53,549 bases of DNA from positions 1-53,549 of the IMG/VR virus record IMGVR_UViG_3300050821_003845, one strand, 5' to 3'. The translations under genes were made by a program, and so were the position numbers. Shown here piece by piece: positions 8,190 to 17,635 of this stretch (the stretch's first letter is position 1; every line of letters starts with the position of its first letter). The notes under the pieces are model-generated. The model ran no database searches. It was not told the DNA's origin and was given only the letters and a program-made list of their open reading frames with translations. The stretch is from a virus.

Positions 8190-8623
8190 TGGCGCAGCTA
8201 GACGTCACGGACGTTCTTTTGGACCCCGACGTTGCGGGCGACAGCTTTATTGTCGTGCGCCGGCAGGAAGTCGTGGACAACAATGGCTTCTCGCAACTGA
8301 CCATAACGAAGATCCCGGCGTTCGGGCATGTGAGCCCAACGGGGGAGAACTCGCTTGTCCGTCTTGACGCCTATCAGCAAAAGGCCAGGACGATCCAGGT
8401 CATCACGAACTTTGCGTTGCGTGGTCCGAGCGAGGATGCGTTCGGGCGCAAGTGGCAACCTGACATCATCCAATGGCAACCGCCTTGGGCATCGGAAGCC
8501 TTGCATTTCATCGTCGTGACGATCAATGCTTTCACGAACTACGGCGCGGGGTTTGTCAGCGCCGAGTGCACGACGATCGATTTCGTGGACCAGTATCCGG
8601 TCAATCGGCCCGTGGCGGTGTGA
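8189..8623 (+). CDS. Head closure / neck protein
   Basis: A 144-residue beta-rich protein (SFIVVRRQEVVDNNGFSQL, IPAFGHVSPTGE, then FGRKWQPDIIQW) of a type regularly found between gp10-like and tail terminator genes in phages with DUF2184 capsids and DUF3383 sheaths. By position it would seal the DNA exit channel. Assigned mainly by context. Confidence 0.55.
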   Translation: MAQLDVTDVLLDPDVAGDSFIVVRRQEVVDNNGFSQLTITKIPAFGHVSPTGENSLVRLDAYQQKARTIQVITNFALRGPSEDAFGRKWQPDIIQWQPPWASEALHFIVVTINAFTNYGAGFVSAECTTIDFVDQYPVNRPVAV

Positions 8624-8624
8624 G

Positions 8625-8963
8625 ATGGAAACAGAGAAGCCTCAAGAAGTCGAAGTCAACAAGGATCTAATAAATTCGCTGCGCACTGCGTTGGCGCAAG
8701 CGGAACGGGGGCAGATTCTTGACGGCGTGTTCTGCGGGATGGGCAACGGATGCTACGTTCAGAGCTTCAACGTGAGGCATCCGCAGGACATGTCAGGCAT
8801 GATTTTCGAGGTGGACATGCTGTCTCTCACAATGAAGGGCGTCGTGAGTCAGCAGAGACAGAAAATGATGGAAGCTCAGATGCGTCCCGGCATCATCCTT
8901 CCACGGCAGCATGGACCGGGGGTTGCCATGACGATGCCTGGGCTCGATCCGACCAGGCGCTGA
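8625..8963 (+). CDS. Conserved-looking phage protein, unknown
   Basis: A 112-residue protein starting two bases after the previous stop, with an acidic helical N-terminus, a Cys/Gly-rich centre (DGVFCGMGNGCYVQSF) and a methionine-rich C-terminus. It closes the head/neck block before the fibre genes. No recognised family or motif. Confidence 0.55.
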   Translation: METEKPQEVEVNKDLINSLRTALAQAERGQILDGVFCGMGNGCYVQSFNVRHPQDMSGMIFEVDMLSLTMKGVVSQQRQKMMEAQMRPGIILPRQHGPGVAMTMPGLDPTRR

Positions 8964-9028
8964 GAACATCTGCGCCATTGCTCACCGAATCGGCTATAGA
9001 AGGAAGGCCGAACAGGTGAAGGAAGCAG

Positions 9029-9667
9029 ATGCTATACGACCTCGCCGGAATGACGGTGGCTGCTGCACCCGGAACTGGCGCGATTACGCTTGGTGCGGCG
9101 GCGGTCATAAGCGGGATCAGTCGGCTTACATTCGCCCAAGCCGGTGTACCTAACGGGGCAACCGTCAGTTATTCTCTGCTCGATTCTGGCAATGGCGGAT
9201 GTGAAGCTGGACGCGGCGTCTACAATGGAACGACGCTCACCCGCGCAGCGATCACGGCGTCATCTAACGGCGGTAATGCGATAAACGCTTCAAGCTCGTC
9301 GCTGGTGTTCATCACGGCGCTTGCGGAGGACATTACCAACAGGACGCGGGCAGTCACGGTGAGCACGACTGACACCGTTTTGGCATCTGATCAGATTGTC
9401 ACGTACAACCGAACTGCATCACCAGCGGCGGGCAATATCAATTTGCCGGCGGTTTCCACTTTTCTCGGACCGGAACTTATTTTGGTGGACATAGCCGGAA
9501 ACGCTTTCACGTATCCCTTGAGCTTGGTGCCGAACGGCACGGATTCGGTCAGCGGGTACACGGCTTCGAGCAATCCGCTGCTGAAGATCAATTCAAACTA
9601 TGGCGGCATCAAAATTAAGCCCGTCGAGCCGAGGGCGACATCTGGAGCTTGGTACATCTCGCCATGA
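9029..9667 (+). CDS. Fibre or surface protein with SSNGG module
   Basis: The N-terminal 100 residues hold a module common in phage fibre proteins, ending in GVYNGTTLTRAAITASSNGG and a short hydrophobic strand. The same module recurs at the N-terminus of the beta-helix spike at 14712. The rest is Ser/Thr/Asn-rich beta structure. GAAGGAAG upstream supports ATG at 9029. The stop overlaps the next start (ATGA), so it is probably made together with the large fibre. Confidence 0.6.
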   Translation: MLYDLAGMTVAAAPGTGAITLGAAAVISGISRLTFAQAGVPNGATVSYSLLDSGNGGCEAGRGVYNGTTLTRAAITASSNGGNAINASSSSLVFITALAEDITNRTRAVTVSTTDTVLASDQIVTYNRTASPAAGNINLPAVSTFLGPELILVDIAGNAFTYPLSLVPNGTDSVSGYTASSNPLLKINSNYGGIKIKPVEPRATSGAWYISP

Positions 9668-12600
9668 AGAACTTCCGCGCTATCGGGTTGGCCCTTGGTC
9701 TTGCTTTGGCGGCTGCAATGCCCGCGCGAGCACAGGTCGTGCAATTGCCGGCCGGCTATCTGTGGGGCAATCCGACCGGCACTGCGGCGCAGGCGCAACC
9801 AACCCCGATCGTAGGCGGAACGACTGCGATTTTGGGAGTCGTCAGCGGAAACTTTCTCGGTGTCACATCAGGAAAGATTGTTGACAGCGGCATTCCTATG
9901 TCCGCCGGAGCCGTCACTTCGGTGTTCGGCCGCACGGGCGTGGTGACGGCGCAGGCCAACGATTACAGCTTCAGCCAGCTCTCCGGGCAGATCGCCGCCG
10001 GTCAGATCCCGAACAGCACGATCACGTCAGCGATGCTCAACTTCGTGCCTGGCACCGTCACGAGCATTTCGGCGGGGTGCGGGTCCACCACGGGCGGCTC
10101 GGCGATCACGACCAGTGGCACGCTCTCGGCAAGTGAGCCGGTGGACGCGGCGGGCACCGGCAGCAACTATGCGATCCCTAATGCGGATTGCGGCAATCTT
10201 GTAAAACTCAGCAATGCATCCGCGCAGACGCCAACGCTCGCGCAGGCCGGCACCGGTGGGAATTTCCCTGCCGGATGGTTTGCTGATGTTTGCAACATAG
10301 GGGCTGGGACTCAGACGCTCACGCCAGCGACCTCAACGATTGATGGCGCGGCAAGTCTCGCGATCGCTCAGAAGCAGTGCTTCCGCGTGGTGTCTGACGG
10401 AACCAATTATCAGCTCGCGACGCGGAGCACATCTGTCAGTAACTCTGACGGAACCCTGACGATCTCTCCGATCGTAGGGAGCGTTGTAGCATCGCTCAAT
10501 CTTGCTCATTCCAACACATGGTCAGTTCTTCAGACATTCGCCACCCTCACTGTGACCGGAAGCCTGACCACGAATCTCACGGGTGGAGGAACGCAGTGCG
10601 TCCAGGCGAGCAACACGGGCGTGTTGAGCGGAACCGGCTCGGCTTGCGGGAGCGGGAGCGGAGCGGTCAACAGCGTCACGAACAGCGACGGCACGCTGAC
10701 GATCAGTCCGACTACTGGCTCTGTCGTCGCGAGTCTTAATCTTGCCCACACCAATGGTTGGACTGTGGCGCAATCGATCGCCTCCGCGAGCGCGACAGCC
10801 TTTGCGGTTGGCTTGAACGGGGCGACCAATCCGGCGTTCAACGTCGATGCTTCGACCGCGAGCATGACGGCTGGCCTCAACGTCAAGGGCGCTGGGTCAG
10901 GAGGGACCGTCGCGCTTTCGCTGATAGACAGCGGGACGAACACGAACCTCACGATCAACGCCAAAGGCTCTGGCACGATCGGGATTGGCAACGTCTCAAC
11001 CGGGGCAGTGACAATCACGCCTGCCCTGACGTTAAGCGCAGCTCTGACCTATGGCGGGGTGACGCTAAGTAATTCGGTCGCCGGCACGGGGAGCATGGTG
11101 CTCGCCACGTCACCCACGCTTGTGACTCCAGTCCTTGGCGTCGCGGCTGGCACCTCGCTGGCTTTGGGCGGCTGCACGATAGGCAGCAATACGCTTTGCG
11201 CCGGACTCACGAACCTCACCGGGAACGTCACGGTGACCAGCGCTAGCTTTGGTCTCACCGGGAACATTAGCGCTGCGGCATGGACCACAAATGGCATCAG
11301 GTACAAGAACATCGCCGCGACGCTTACGGACACCTCGTCAAGCGGGACCGTAGCGGCGATCTACAACGACGTTTGGGGCGGCAACACGAACGCGGCGTCG
11401 AGCGCGACGGTCTACACGAATGCCTATGGCTCATATTACAAAGTTCCCGTCGCCGGGACGAACGTCACGTTCACAAACGCCTATGCTCTTGGTGCGGACA
11501 GTATCAGCACGACCTCGCTGCTGATCGGCGGCATCACCGGCTCGACTCAATGTCTGCACGTCAGCACCACGGGCCTCGTGAGCGGAACGGGGAGCGACTG
11601 CGGCAGCGGCGGCGGGAGCACGCTGACGGCAAACTCAAGCCCCACGTCAGGCTTCACCGCCGGGCAATTGCTCTACAGCGACGGCACGCTTCTCCAGGCT
11701 TCAGGTGGCGTCACGTGGGCCGGCACGGGTCACCTCGCTCTCGCGCCAGCGGTCAACACCTCGGCTCTAACTGTGACAAGCTATTCGCTGACTGGTTCGA
11801 GCGCGGTCGGCATGATGAGCCTGACAGGTACGCTTAATACCTCCGGTGCAGGTGATGTGTTCGCTTTGAACATCACGGTGACCAGCGCGAACAGCATGAA
11901 GCTATTCAATCTGTACGGTGGGGCGAGCGGCACGACGAGCAAGTTCTCCATTGACGTCTTCGGCGGCATCCTCACGACCGGAGCCATTAACGGCGCACCG
12001 TTCAATTACTATTTCGGCTCGACTACCGTGGGTAACTCCACTGCGACGTTCAGCAACGGATACGTCTTTGGCTTCGCCTCCTCGACCAACCCGGTCGTGC
12101 AGCCTGATACAATGTGGAGCCGGGGTGGTGCTGCGGCGACATGGCAGTCTGGAGGCCCGGATGCGGCGGCTCCCGTACCGCAGTTTATCCAGGCTCAGTC
12201 CGTCGTGGCCGGGACGAGCAACACGGCCGGCGTGAACTGGACGCACAACGGGAGCAGGGGAACGGGGACCGGGGCGGGCGGGAACATCATCTTCCAGATT
12301 TCGCTCGCCGGAACGACAGGCACGTCACAAAACAGCCTGACGCCAGCTCTTACGATCCTAAACACCGGATCGGTTCAGTTGAGCTACACGACGACTTATG
12401 CAAGCTGCACGGCGCTGACGACGAATGCATCCGGCACGATCGGCTGCACGGTTTCTGCGGCAAGGTTCAAGAACATCATCGGCACGATTATGGCGGGCAA
12501 TATCGAGTTGCCTGATCCGACCGCTTGGACCTACAAAGATCAGAATCGGTTTGGCGCTGGCGAGCGCGTTGGTCTCATTGCTGATGATGTGGTCAGAATG

Positions 12601-12735
12601 GATAATCGCTGCGCGGTCTATGACCCTGATGGGCAGTTGAAGAATTACGACGACCGTTGTTTTACCGCCTACATGGTGGCAGTGATCAAGCAGCAACGGA
12701 TCGAAATCGACGATCTCAAGCGTAAATCGAACTGA
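9664..12735 (+). CDS. Large tail fibre with signal peptide and C-terminal S74-type chaperone domain
   Basis: A 1023-residue protein. The first 24 residues (MKNFRAIGLALGLALAAAMP, then ARAQ) form a classical signal peptide, unusual for a virion fibre. The long middle is Ser/Thr/Gly/Asn-rich with internal quasi-repeats (NSDGTLTISP occurs twice, about 80 residues apart) and opens with LWGNPTGTAAQAQPTP, a linker type seen in phage fibres. The last ~93 residues (SAARFKNIIGT, RVGLIADDV, then the final helix IKQQRIEIDDLKRK) match the peptidase S74 intramolecular chaperone, with the Ser and Lys of its self-cleaving dyad in SAARFK. The chaperone trimerises the fibre and then cuts itself off. ATG 9664 is preferred to GTG 9649 because it begins the signal peptide and overlaps the upstream stop. 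Confidence 0.8.
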   Translation: MKNFRAIGLALGLALAAAMPARAQVVQLPAGYLWGNPTGTAAQAQPTPIVGGTTAILGVVSGNFLGVTSGKIVDSGIPMSAGAVTSVFGRTGVVTAQANDYSFSQLSGQIAAGQIPNSTITSAMLNFVPGTVTSISAGCGSTTGGSAITTSGTLSASEPVDAAGTGSNYAIPNADCGNLVKLSNASAQTPTLAQAGTGGNFPAGWFADVCNIGAGTQTLTPATSTIDGAASLAIAQKQCFRVVSDGTNYQLATRSTSVSNSDGTLTISPIVGSVVASLNLAHSNTWSVLQTFATLTVTGSLTTNLTGGGTQCVQASNTGVLSGTGSACGSGSGAVNSVTNSDGTLTISPTTGSVVASLNLAHTNGWTVAQSIASASATAFAVGLNGATNPAFNVDASTASMTAGLNVKGAGSGGTVALSLIDSGTNTNLTINAKGSGTIGIGNVSTGAVTITPALTLSAALTYGGVTLSNSVAGTGSMVLATSPTLVTPVLGVAAGTSLALGGCTIGSNTLCAGLTNLTGNVTVTSASFGLTGNISAAAWTTNGIRYKNIAATLTDTSSSGTVAAIYNDVWGGNTNAASSATVYTNAYGSYYKVPVAGTNVTFTNAYALGADSISTTSLLIGGITGSTQCLHVSTTGLVSGTGSDCGSGGGSTLTANSSPTSGFTAGQLLYSDGTLLQASGGVTWAGTGHLALAPAVNTSALTVTSYSLTGSSAVGMMSLTGTLNTSGAGDVFALNITVTSANSMKLFNLYGGASGTTSKFSIDVFGGILTTGAINGAPFNYYFGSTTVGNSTATFSNGYVFGFASSTNPVVQPDTMWSRGGAAATWQSGGPDAAAPVPQFIQAQSVVAGTSNTAGVNWTHNGSRGTGTGAGGNIIFQISLAGTTGTSQNSLTPALTILNTGSVQLSYTTTYASCTALTTNASGTIGCTVSAARFKNIIGTIMAGNIELPDPTAWTYKDQNRFGAGERVGLIADDVVRMDNRCAVYDPDGQLKNYDDRCFTAYMVAVIKQQRIEIDDLKRKSN

Positions 12736-12745
12736 GCTAGGCAAG

Positions 12746-13855
12746 ATGGCCGGGGAACGCATGACCCGGATAGTGGCGGTCCTCGCCGCTTTCCTCACGG
12801 CCATCGGCATGGCCTTGATCGCGCCGAGCAAGTCTCAACAGTTTGGCTTCACTGGTGCTAATGTCATTTTCCAGGCCAACTGGCAATTGCCGATCATATC
12901 TGCAAGCGGCAATCAGATCATCGTTCCGACCTACGGCGGCGGCCCCTTTCCGTTGGGTGCGCAGGGAAACAACGGCTACCTCTACGTCTCATTCGACATA
13001 AATCACTGGGCGCAGATTACGGCCGCAGGCAAGCGTCAATGGACATATGGATGCAACTCCTCCGATGGGTCGATCATTTACATCGGCGACCAGCCAGGAT
13101 TCATCTACAAGATAACGAATCTTACAAGCACGGGCAGTGCAACCGTAGCAGCGTTGTCCGCTTTTGGAAGTGCAAATTGGCAGCAAGTCTCATGCTCAAG
13201 CGATGGCTCGACTATCGTCGCGTGCGTAGGATCGCAAGGCAACGGAGACGTCTGGACTTCGAGGGACGGAGGCGCAACTGCAGTTGATCAGACGAGCGCT
13301 CTGACGCGCAACTACCTCAACTGCACTATTTCTGGGGACGGCACGAAGATTGCCACGTCCAATTGGCTTGGGCAGGGAGCGAACGGCGACGGCGGCATTT
13401 ACGTTTCAACAAACTGGCAGAGCGGAAGCCCGACCTGGGCCGCCAATCTTTTCGCCGCAAACGGTTCGACATTCGCGCAGGGACTGAAATACTCACGCGA
13501 TGGTTCGACGCTCTATGCGGCGTTCAACGCCAACGGCTCGACCTCGATCATTTACAAGACCGCAACAGACGGCGGGGCATGGGCATCTGCCACTCCCGCT
13601 GGGGTGCACGGCTGGTACTGGATAGACACCAGCGCCAACGGGCAGAGCGTCGTTGCTTCGACTCTCACGAACGTTTACCTGTCTGCCAACGCGGGTGGCG
13701 CATATACAAACCAGGTCATGCCTGGACCATCAAATCATCAGAACGGATTTCAGACTATTTCCGACAATGGACAAATCATCGTCAATGCTGTTTATTACGG
13801 CTTCGTCAACGTATCGACCAACGGCACCTGGCGCGTGACGAGCGCCACGCCATGA
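12746..13855 (+). CDS. Exported beta-propeller-like protein
   Basis: A signal-peptide-like N-terminus (RIVAVLAAFLTAIGMALIAP) is followed by about 340 residues of repeats with the rhythm of BNR/sialidase-type propellers: S-D-G-S-x-I/L blocks (SSDGSIIYIGD, SSDGSTIVACV, SGDGTKIATSN, SRDGSTLYAAF) spaced about 35-60 residues apart. Such folds bind or cut sugars, but I see no catalytic set. It lies between a fibre and a small exported protein, so a receptor- or polysaccharide-binding role is plausible. ATG 12761 is an alternative start. Confidence 0.6.
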   Translation: MAGERMTRIVAVLAAFLTAIGMALIAPSKSQQFGFTGANVIFQANWQLPIISASGNQIIVPTYGGGPFPLGAQGNNGYLYVSFDINHWAQITAAGKRQWTYGCNSSDGSIIYIGDQPGFIYKITNLTSTGSATVAALSAFGSANWQQVSCSSDGSTIVACVGSQGNGDVWTSRDGGATAVDQTSALTRNYLNCTISGDGTKIATSNWLGQGANGDGGIYVSTNWQSGSPTWAANLFAANGSTFAQGLKYSRDGSTLYAAFNANGSTSIIYKTATDGGAWASATPAGVHGWYWIDTSANGQSVVASTLTNVYLSANAGGAYTNQVMPGPSNHQNGFQTISDNGQIIVNAVYYGFVNVSTNGTWRVTSATP

Positions 13856-13868
13856 AAGAGGAGATGAC

Positions 13869-14306
13869 ATGAACACGTTGCGTTGGTGTTTTGGAGCGAT
13901 CCTTTTCTTTGCAACAATGGTCACCGCGTCGGCTGACGAGCCGAGGAAGATCAATTTTCTCACTGCCATCGTAGATCAGGACGGCAAGACGATCACGGAA
14001 TGCGTGAAGCTATCCGAGGATACGAGCAAGTGCGCAGAGACGCAGGACTTGACGCTCGGTCGATTGGCGGTCGCCGCGCTGACGCGGCAGTACCCCGCTG
14101 ATCCGACCCAATTGTCAGGCGAGGATCAGGTCAGGCGAGCGCTCCTGGCTCAAACGATCTACAAGAATGGCGAGGCTGTTCTCGATACCAAGGACATCGA
14201 CTTGCTCTGCACCTCGATCGCAAAGCTGGTCCCAAGGGTCGGCTATTCGGCGTCGGTGACGCTGCAGGCGTGGCAGCTCCTCGACCCGGTGCGCGTCAAG
14301 AAATAG
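13869..14306 (+). CDS. Small exported phage protein with a conserved helical domain
   Basis: Residues 1-22 form a signal peptide (LRWCFGAILFFATMVTASA). The mature part (LTLGRLAVAALTR, LSGEDQVRRALLAQTIYK, KDIDLLCTSIAKLV, then QAWQLLD) resembles a small cytoplasmic phage domain normally found without a signal, with the order LSGEEK... AxKIY ... ALIKxxIGK ... AWxLLD. Here it seems to have gained an export signal. Function unknown in either context. A purine-rich GAAAGAGGAGATG stretch precedes the ATG. Confidence 0.6.
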   Translation: MNTLRWCFGAILFFATMVTASADEPRKINFLTAIVDQDGKTITECVKLSEDTSKCAETQDLTLGRLAVAALTRQYPADPTQLSGEDQVRRALLAQTIYKNGEAVLDTKDIDLLCTSIAKLVPRVGYSASVTLQAWQLLDPVRVKK

Positions 14307-14316
14307 GATCAAACAA

Positions 14317-14712
14317 ATGTTGCTCGGCCACGATGGCATAGGGTCGGACGCTCTTGGCGGGCTGATGACTACGGCTGTCGCGGCCGTCTCCAATGTTTTC
14401 TACTCCAAGACCAAGGTGCCGTGTTCTCCTAAGCGCGGATCAACAATCGAGTGGCAGACGATTTTCTATGACGCCTACGGCAACATTGTCCAGCCGAATG
14501 GCGCGACGCTCTCGATTGCATACCCAAACGGCACCATCGAGATTGCAATGTCGCCCGGCCCATCTCCGATTTGGGTAGCGCAGTGGGATTCTCGGGGGGC
14601 CACGCCAGGGCAGGTTGCGTGGAGCATCCACTCGAACTCACCTGTTCCGTCGTCCGTGGAGGACGGCGCGTTCGTGCTCTCGGCTAACGCAGCCAATCTG
14701 ACGACATTCTGA
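14317..14712 (+). CDS. Putative structural protein, unknown
   Basis: A 131-residue beta-rich protein with an Ig-like look (STIEWQTIFYDAYGNIV, then ATLSIAYPNGTIEIAM). It overlaps the next gene by one base (TGATG), so it may be an adaptor or partner of the spike encoded there. No family recognised. Confidence 0.5.
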   Translation: MLLGHDGIGSDALGGLMTTAVAAVSNVFYSKTKVPCSPKRGSTIEWQTIFYDAYGNIVQPNGATLSIAYPNGTIEIAMSPGPSPIWVAQWDSRGATPGQVAWSIHSNSPVPSSVEDGAFVLSANAANLTTF

Positions 14713-16181
14713 TGCAGATGTTGGTCAACGAGTGCGCCTTTCGATCGGTCTCGGGCGGACTTGGCGACTTTGTTGTGGCATCGGCGCGCACCGGCTTCTT
14801 TATGCCCGCCCAACTCACGACGCCCGCGATCACGGACGGCGGGCTTTATCACTATCGCGCCGAGAGCGACGATCAGAGCCAGCACGAGAGCGGGGTGGGC
14901 ACCTATAGCGCTGGGAGCACGACGCTCGCACGCACCGGCATCTACCAATCGTCGAACGGCGGTGCCAAGGTCAACTTCTCCGCTGCTCCGACCGTCCGGC
15001 TGATGGCACTGGCGCAGGACTTCCCGGTCTCGTTCCGCCCCATCCTGACCTCCACCGCGACCCGCTTCGTGCGGGCAGGCGGGAACGACAGCAACGACGG
15101 ACTCACCAGCGGCACGGCCTGGGCCACGCTGCAGCACGCGATGGACCTCATCTCGATGCTGGACACGGCGGGGTTCTTGACCAAAGTCGACATAGGGCCG
15201 GGGCTGTTCGCCGGCGTCGGGCTCAAAAGCACCGTTGGCGGCGGGATCATCTACTGGGTCGGTGCCGGCGTGGCTGCGACCACGATCGCCGATGGCCCCA
15301 ACGACGGCATCTTCAACCAGGGTGAAGCCTTCGGTTGCCATGTTGGGCTGCAGTCGCCGATCTACGTCGATCAACTGACGATGACCTCCGCGTCGTCTAT
15401 CGCCATCGGGCTGCAGGCCCCGTGCCAGTTTTTCACGGGCAACCCGGCGGGTGGCGGGGATATCGGCTACATCGGCACCGGCAACATCCTCGTTGACATG
15501 GAAACTGCGGGGGCCATCTTTAATGATTTTGCCAATACCGTAGAGATCAGTGGGACGTTCTCGAATTTCCTGATCAACTTCGGAGCGAACGTCACCACTG
15601 GCTTCGGGACCGCCTACACGATCAACGGCAACCCGACCATCTTATCATTCTTCACGGTCGGCGGCGGCGGGGTAAGCAACCACAACATCAGCGTGAGCGG
15701 AACGGTCAACGGGCCGGCATTCTCGGTTGCGCCCGGCGGCTCTCTGACGGCGGGAGGATTCCCTGGCTCAGCGGGAACGGTCCAGCCCGGCGGGCGGTTC
15801 TTCAACTTCTCCACGGGCGTGGAGTACGGGGTGGACAGCTTCCGGCAGGTTCCGGCAACCGCCATTGTCCTGGCCAATGGGCTCAACTCGAACATCGCGC
15901 TGCCGGCCACGGGGCGGTGCCGGATTACGGGGCCGACCGGCGCATTCAGCCTTGGCGGGTTCGCGGTGCCGACCGACGCAGAGCCTGACGGAACGGAGCT
16001 GAAGGTGTATAACGCCAGCGGTCAGCAGATGACGATCGTGAACGACGATGCTAGCTCGACGGCGGGGAACCGGATCTTTACGCTTACCGGCGCGAACGTC
16101 GTGCTGCGGGCCGGCAACTCGTTCGCGACCTTCAGCTACGACGCGACAAGTGCCGGATGGGTTCTAGAGAGCACGAACTGA
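14712..16181 (+). CDS. Tail spike with right-handed beta-helix
   Basis: Residues 1-105 carry the fibre module also present in the protein at 9029 (GTYSAGSTTLARTG, then IYQSSNGGAKVNFSA). At about residues 118-140 a beta-helix entry motif follows (FVRAGGNDSNDGLTSGTAW, then ATLQHAMD), the same signature as in pectate-lyase-like spikes, and then long Gly/Thr/Asn-rich coils. The last 90 residues look like a small beta-sandwich (FSLGGFAVPTDAEPDGTEL). Such spikes bind and sometimes cut surface polysaccharide; no catalytic residues could be pointed out. No signal peptide. Confidence 0.7.
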   Translation: MQMLVNECAFRSVSGGLGDFVVASARTGFFMPAQLTTPAITDGGLYHYRAESDDQSQHESGVGTYSAGSTTLARTGIYQSSNGGAKVNFSAAPTVRLMALAQDFPVSFRPILTSTATRFVRAGGNDSNDGLTSGTAWATLQHAMDLISMLDTAGFLTKVDIGPGLFAGVGLKSTVGGGIIYWVGAGVAATTIADGPNDGIFNQGEAFGCHVGLQSPIYVDQLTMTSASSIAIGLQAPCQFFTGNPAGGGDIGYIGTGNILVDMETAGAIFNDFANTVEISGTFSNFLINFGANVTTGFGTAYTINGNPTILSFFTVGGGGVSNHNISVSGTVNGPAFSVAPGGSLTAGGFPGSAGTVQPGGRFFNFSTGVEYGVDSFRQVPATAIVLANGLNSNIALPATGRCRITGPTGAFSLGGFAVPTDAEPDGTELKVYNASGQQMTIVNDDASSTAGNRIFTLTGANVVLRAGNSFATFSYDATSAGWVLESTN

Positions 16182-16214
16182 AAATGACGCCCAAGGTGCT
16201 GGGATGATGGAAAT

Positions 16215-16766
16215 ATGCTCGGCTTCGGCTGCCTCGGTGAGTTCGCGCTCGGCGAATACGAGGCCACGTTTACCCCACCACCACCACCGCCGCCGCCCCC
16301 ACCGCCCACGGCGATCGGCTCGGTCCAAGAGGGCTACATTGCGCTCCTATCGCTACAGAATAATATGATTGCGTTGCTGCCGCCGCAGAATATGATCGCG
16401 CTGATCAGGAGCGACACCGTGTCCAGGGCCAATGATCTCACGCCGGCAATAGATGCGGTCACGGAAGTTAAAACCGCCGCATTCGATTTTGGCGCGGTGC
16501 TTAATCCTGGCGTGTCGATCACAAGTGTGCTTCAGATGACGTGCTCCGTGCTGGAGGGCAACCAGGATTCGACACCCGCCGCGCGTCTTATCGGTGCCTT
16601 TGCGATCGGACAATCCCCATATAGCGATGCACCGGCACAAGCTGTCTATCAAAAAGTCGGGCAGATGGTGGATGGCACGGTCTATCGGCTATTGTGTCAG
16701 GTCCAGACATCGGATGGACAGCAGCCGCAAGCCTGGACGCACATCACATGCAAGGCACCTAACTGA
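16215..16766 (+). CDS. Structural protein with polyproline hinge
   Basis: A short N-terminal peptide (LGFGCLGEFALGEYE) is followed by eleven prolines in a row (residues 21-31) and then a domain seen in several phage tail-block proteins (FDFGAVLNPGVSITSVLQMT, later AVYQKVGQMVDGTVYRLL and VQTSDGQ). The stiff polyproline rod would hold the C-terminal domain away from its anchor. Precise role unknown; it ends the fibre block and abuts the tail terminator gene. Confidence 0.6.
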   Translation: MLGFGCLGEFALGEYEATFTPPPPPPPPPPPTAIGSVQEGYIALLSLQNNMIALLPPQNMIALIRSDTVSRANDLTPAIDAVTEVKTAAFDFGAVLNPGVSITSVLQMTCSVLEGNQDSTPAARLIGAFAIGQSPYSDAPAQAVYQKVGQMVDGTVYRLLCQVQTSDGQQPQAWTHITCKAPN

Positions 16767-17362
16767 TGCCGAACTCGTCCACGGGCGGCGCTCTTCTCCC
16801 GGCCCAGACTCCAGCTCCCCTGGACGGAAAAGACTTGCTTGTGTTTCTCAACAATTTCTATGTCGGGATCACGGGAATGCAGGGGCTATACGTACGAGCC
16901 GCCTACCAGAGCGAGCCTCCTGATCTTCCTGATGCCGGCACCGCCTTCATGGCGTTTTTCATCAAGGACCGGAAGGCGGACAAGTTTCCATTCGTGGCTT
17001 GGTATCCGCAGGCGAGCGAGTACGTCTTGTGGCGGCATGAGCTGCTGAGCATTCTTTGCAGCTTCTATGACTTGGGCATCACGGGCCAAGCGTATGCGCT
17101 CGCGGAGCTGCTGCGGGATGGGTTGGCGATCCCGCAAAACCTGGAAACGCTCTTCCTCAACAATATGGGACTGATTTCGGTTGAAGATGTGCTATCGGTT
17201 CCGGTACTGTTGAAGCAGCGATGGGTGAATCGAGTCGATCTCCAGATGACCATCTCTCGGCAAATTATTCGCACGTACCCTGTTCTCAGCGTCCAGTCCT
17301 TCAACGGGATTCTCGTGCAGGACAACGGCTTGCCCAATCGCGCTCTCAGCGCTCACCAGTGA
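16766..17362 (+). CDS. Tail terminator / neck terminator (gp12-like)
   Basis: The sequence follows the phage neck terminator gp12-like pattern: FYVGITGMQGLYVRAAYQSE, PDAGTAFMAF, HELLSILCSFYDLGITGQA, LLRDGLAIPQNLE, then VDLQMTISRQIIRTYPV near the end. The protein caps the finished tail tube and sheath and joins them to the neck. Its 198 residues fit the family, and it sits immediately upstream of the sheath gene as expected. Confidence 0.8.
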   Translation: MPNSSTGGALLPAQTPAPLDGKDLLVFLNNFYVGITGMQGLYVRAAYQSEPPDLPDAGTAFMAFFIKDRKADKFPFVAWYPQASEYVLWRHELLSILCSFYDLGITGQAYALAELLRDGLAIPQNLETLFLNNMGLISVEDVLSVPVLLKQRWVNRVDLQMTISRQIIRTYPVLSVQSFNGILVQDNGLPNRALSAHQ

Positions 17363-17368
17363 GGCACC

Positions 17369-17635
17369 ATGTCGGAAGACGCTCCCAAGCCCGTTACGCA
17401 AGATGAGCTGGACGCGCTCTACAAGCGACATTCGGATGAGATCAACGCGATGGTCTCGGAGTTCGGGGCCTCGCACGCGGCACTGGTGAATGTGCCGGAT
17501 GATCAACGCAAGCCGGCTGAAGAGGCTAAGCTGAAAAGAGATTTCAACAAGAAACTTCTGGAAGCTGTGGCCCGGCATGTGAACGTCCAGAACGACCATT
17601 CCCGCCGCCTTGTGTCGGAGCCTGATCCCAAATGA
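17369..17635 (+). CDS. Small charged helical protein, unknown
   Basis: An 88-residue protein rich in Asp, Glu, Lys and Ala with no hydrophobic segment. It lies between tail terminator and sheath, overlapping the sheath start by 4 bases (ATGA). Probably a tail assembly helper, judged only from position. Confidence 0.5.
   Translation: MSEDAPKPVTQDELDALYKRHSDEINAMVSEFGASHAALVNVPDDQRKPAEEAKLKRDFNKKLLEAVARHVNVQNDHSRRLVSEPDPK

Noticed and set aside
14475-15374. 299-codon minus-strand frame opposite the beta-helix spike
   Set aside because: Antisense shadow without ribosome site or family pattern.
16273-16305. CCACCACCGCCG-type run as a DNA repeat
   Set aside because: It encodes the polyproline hinge of a protein and is explained by that.
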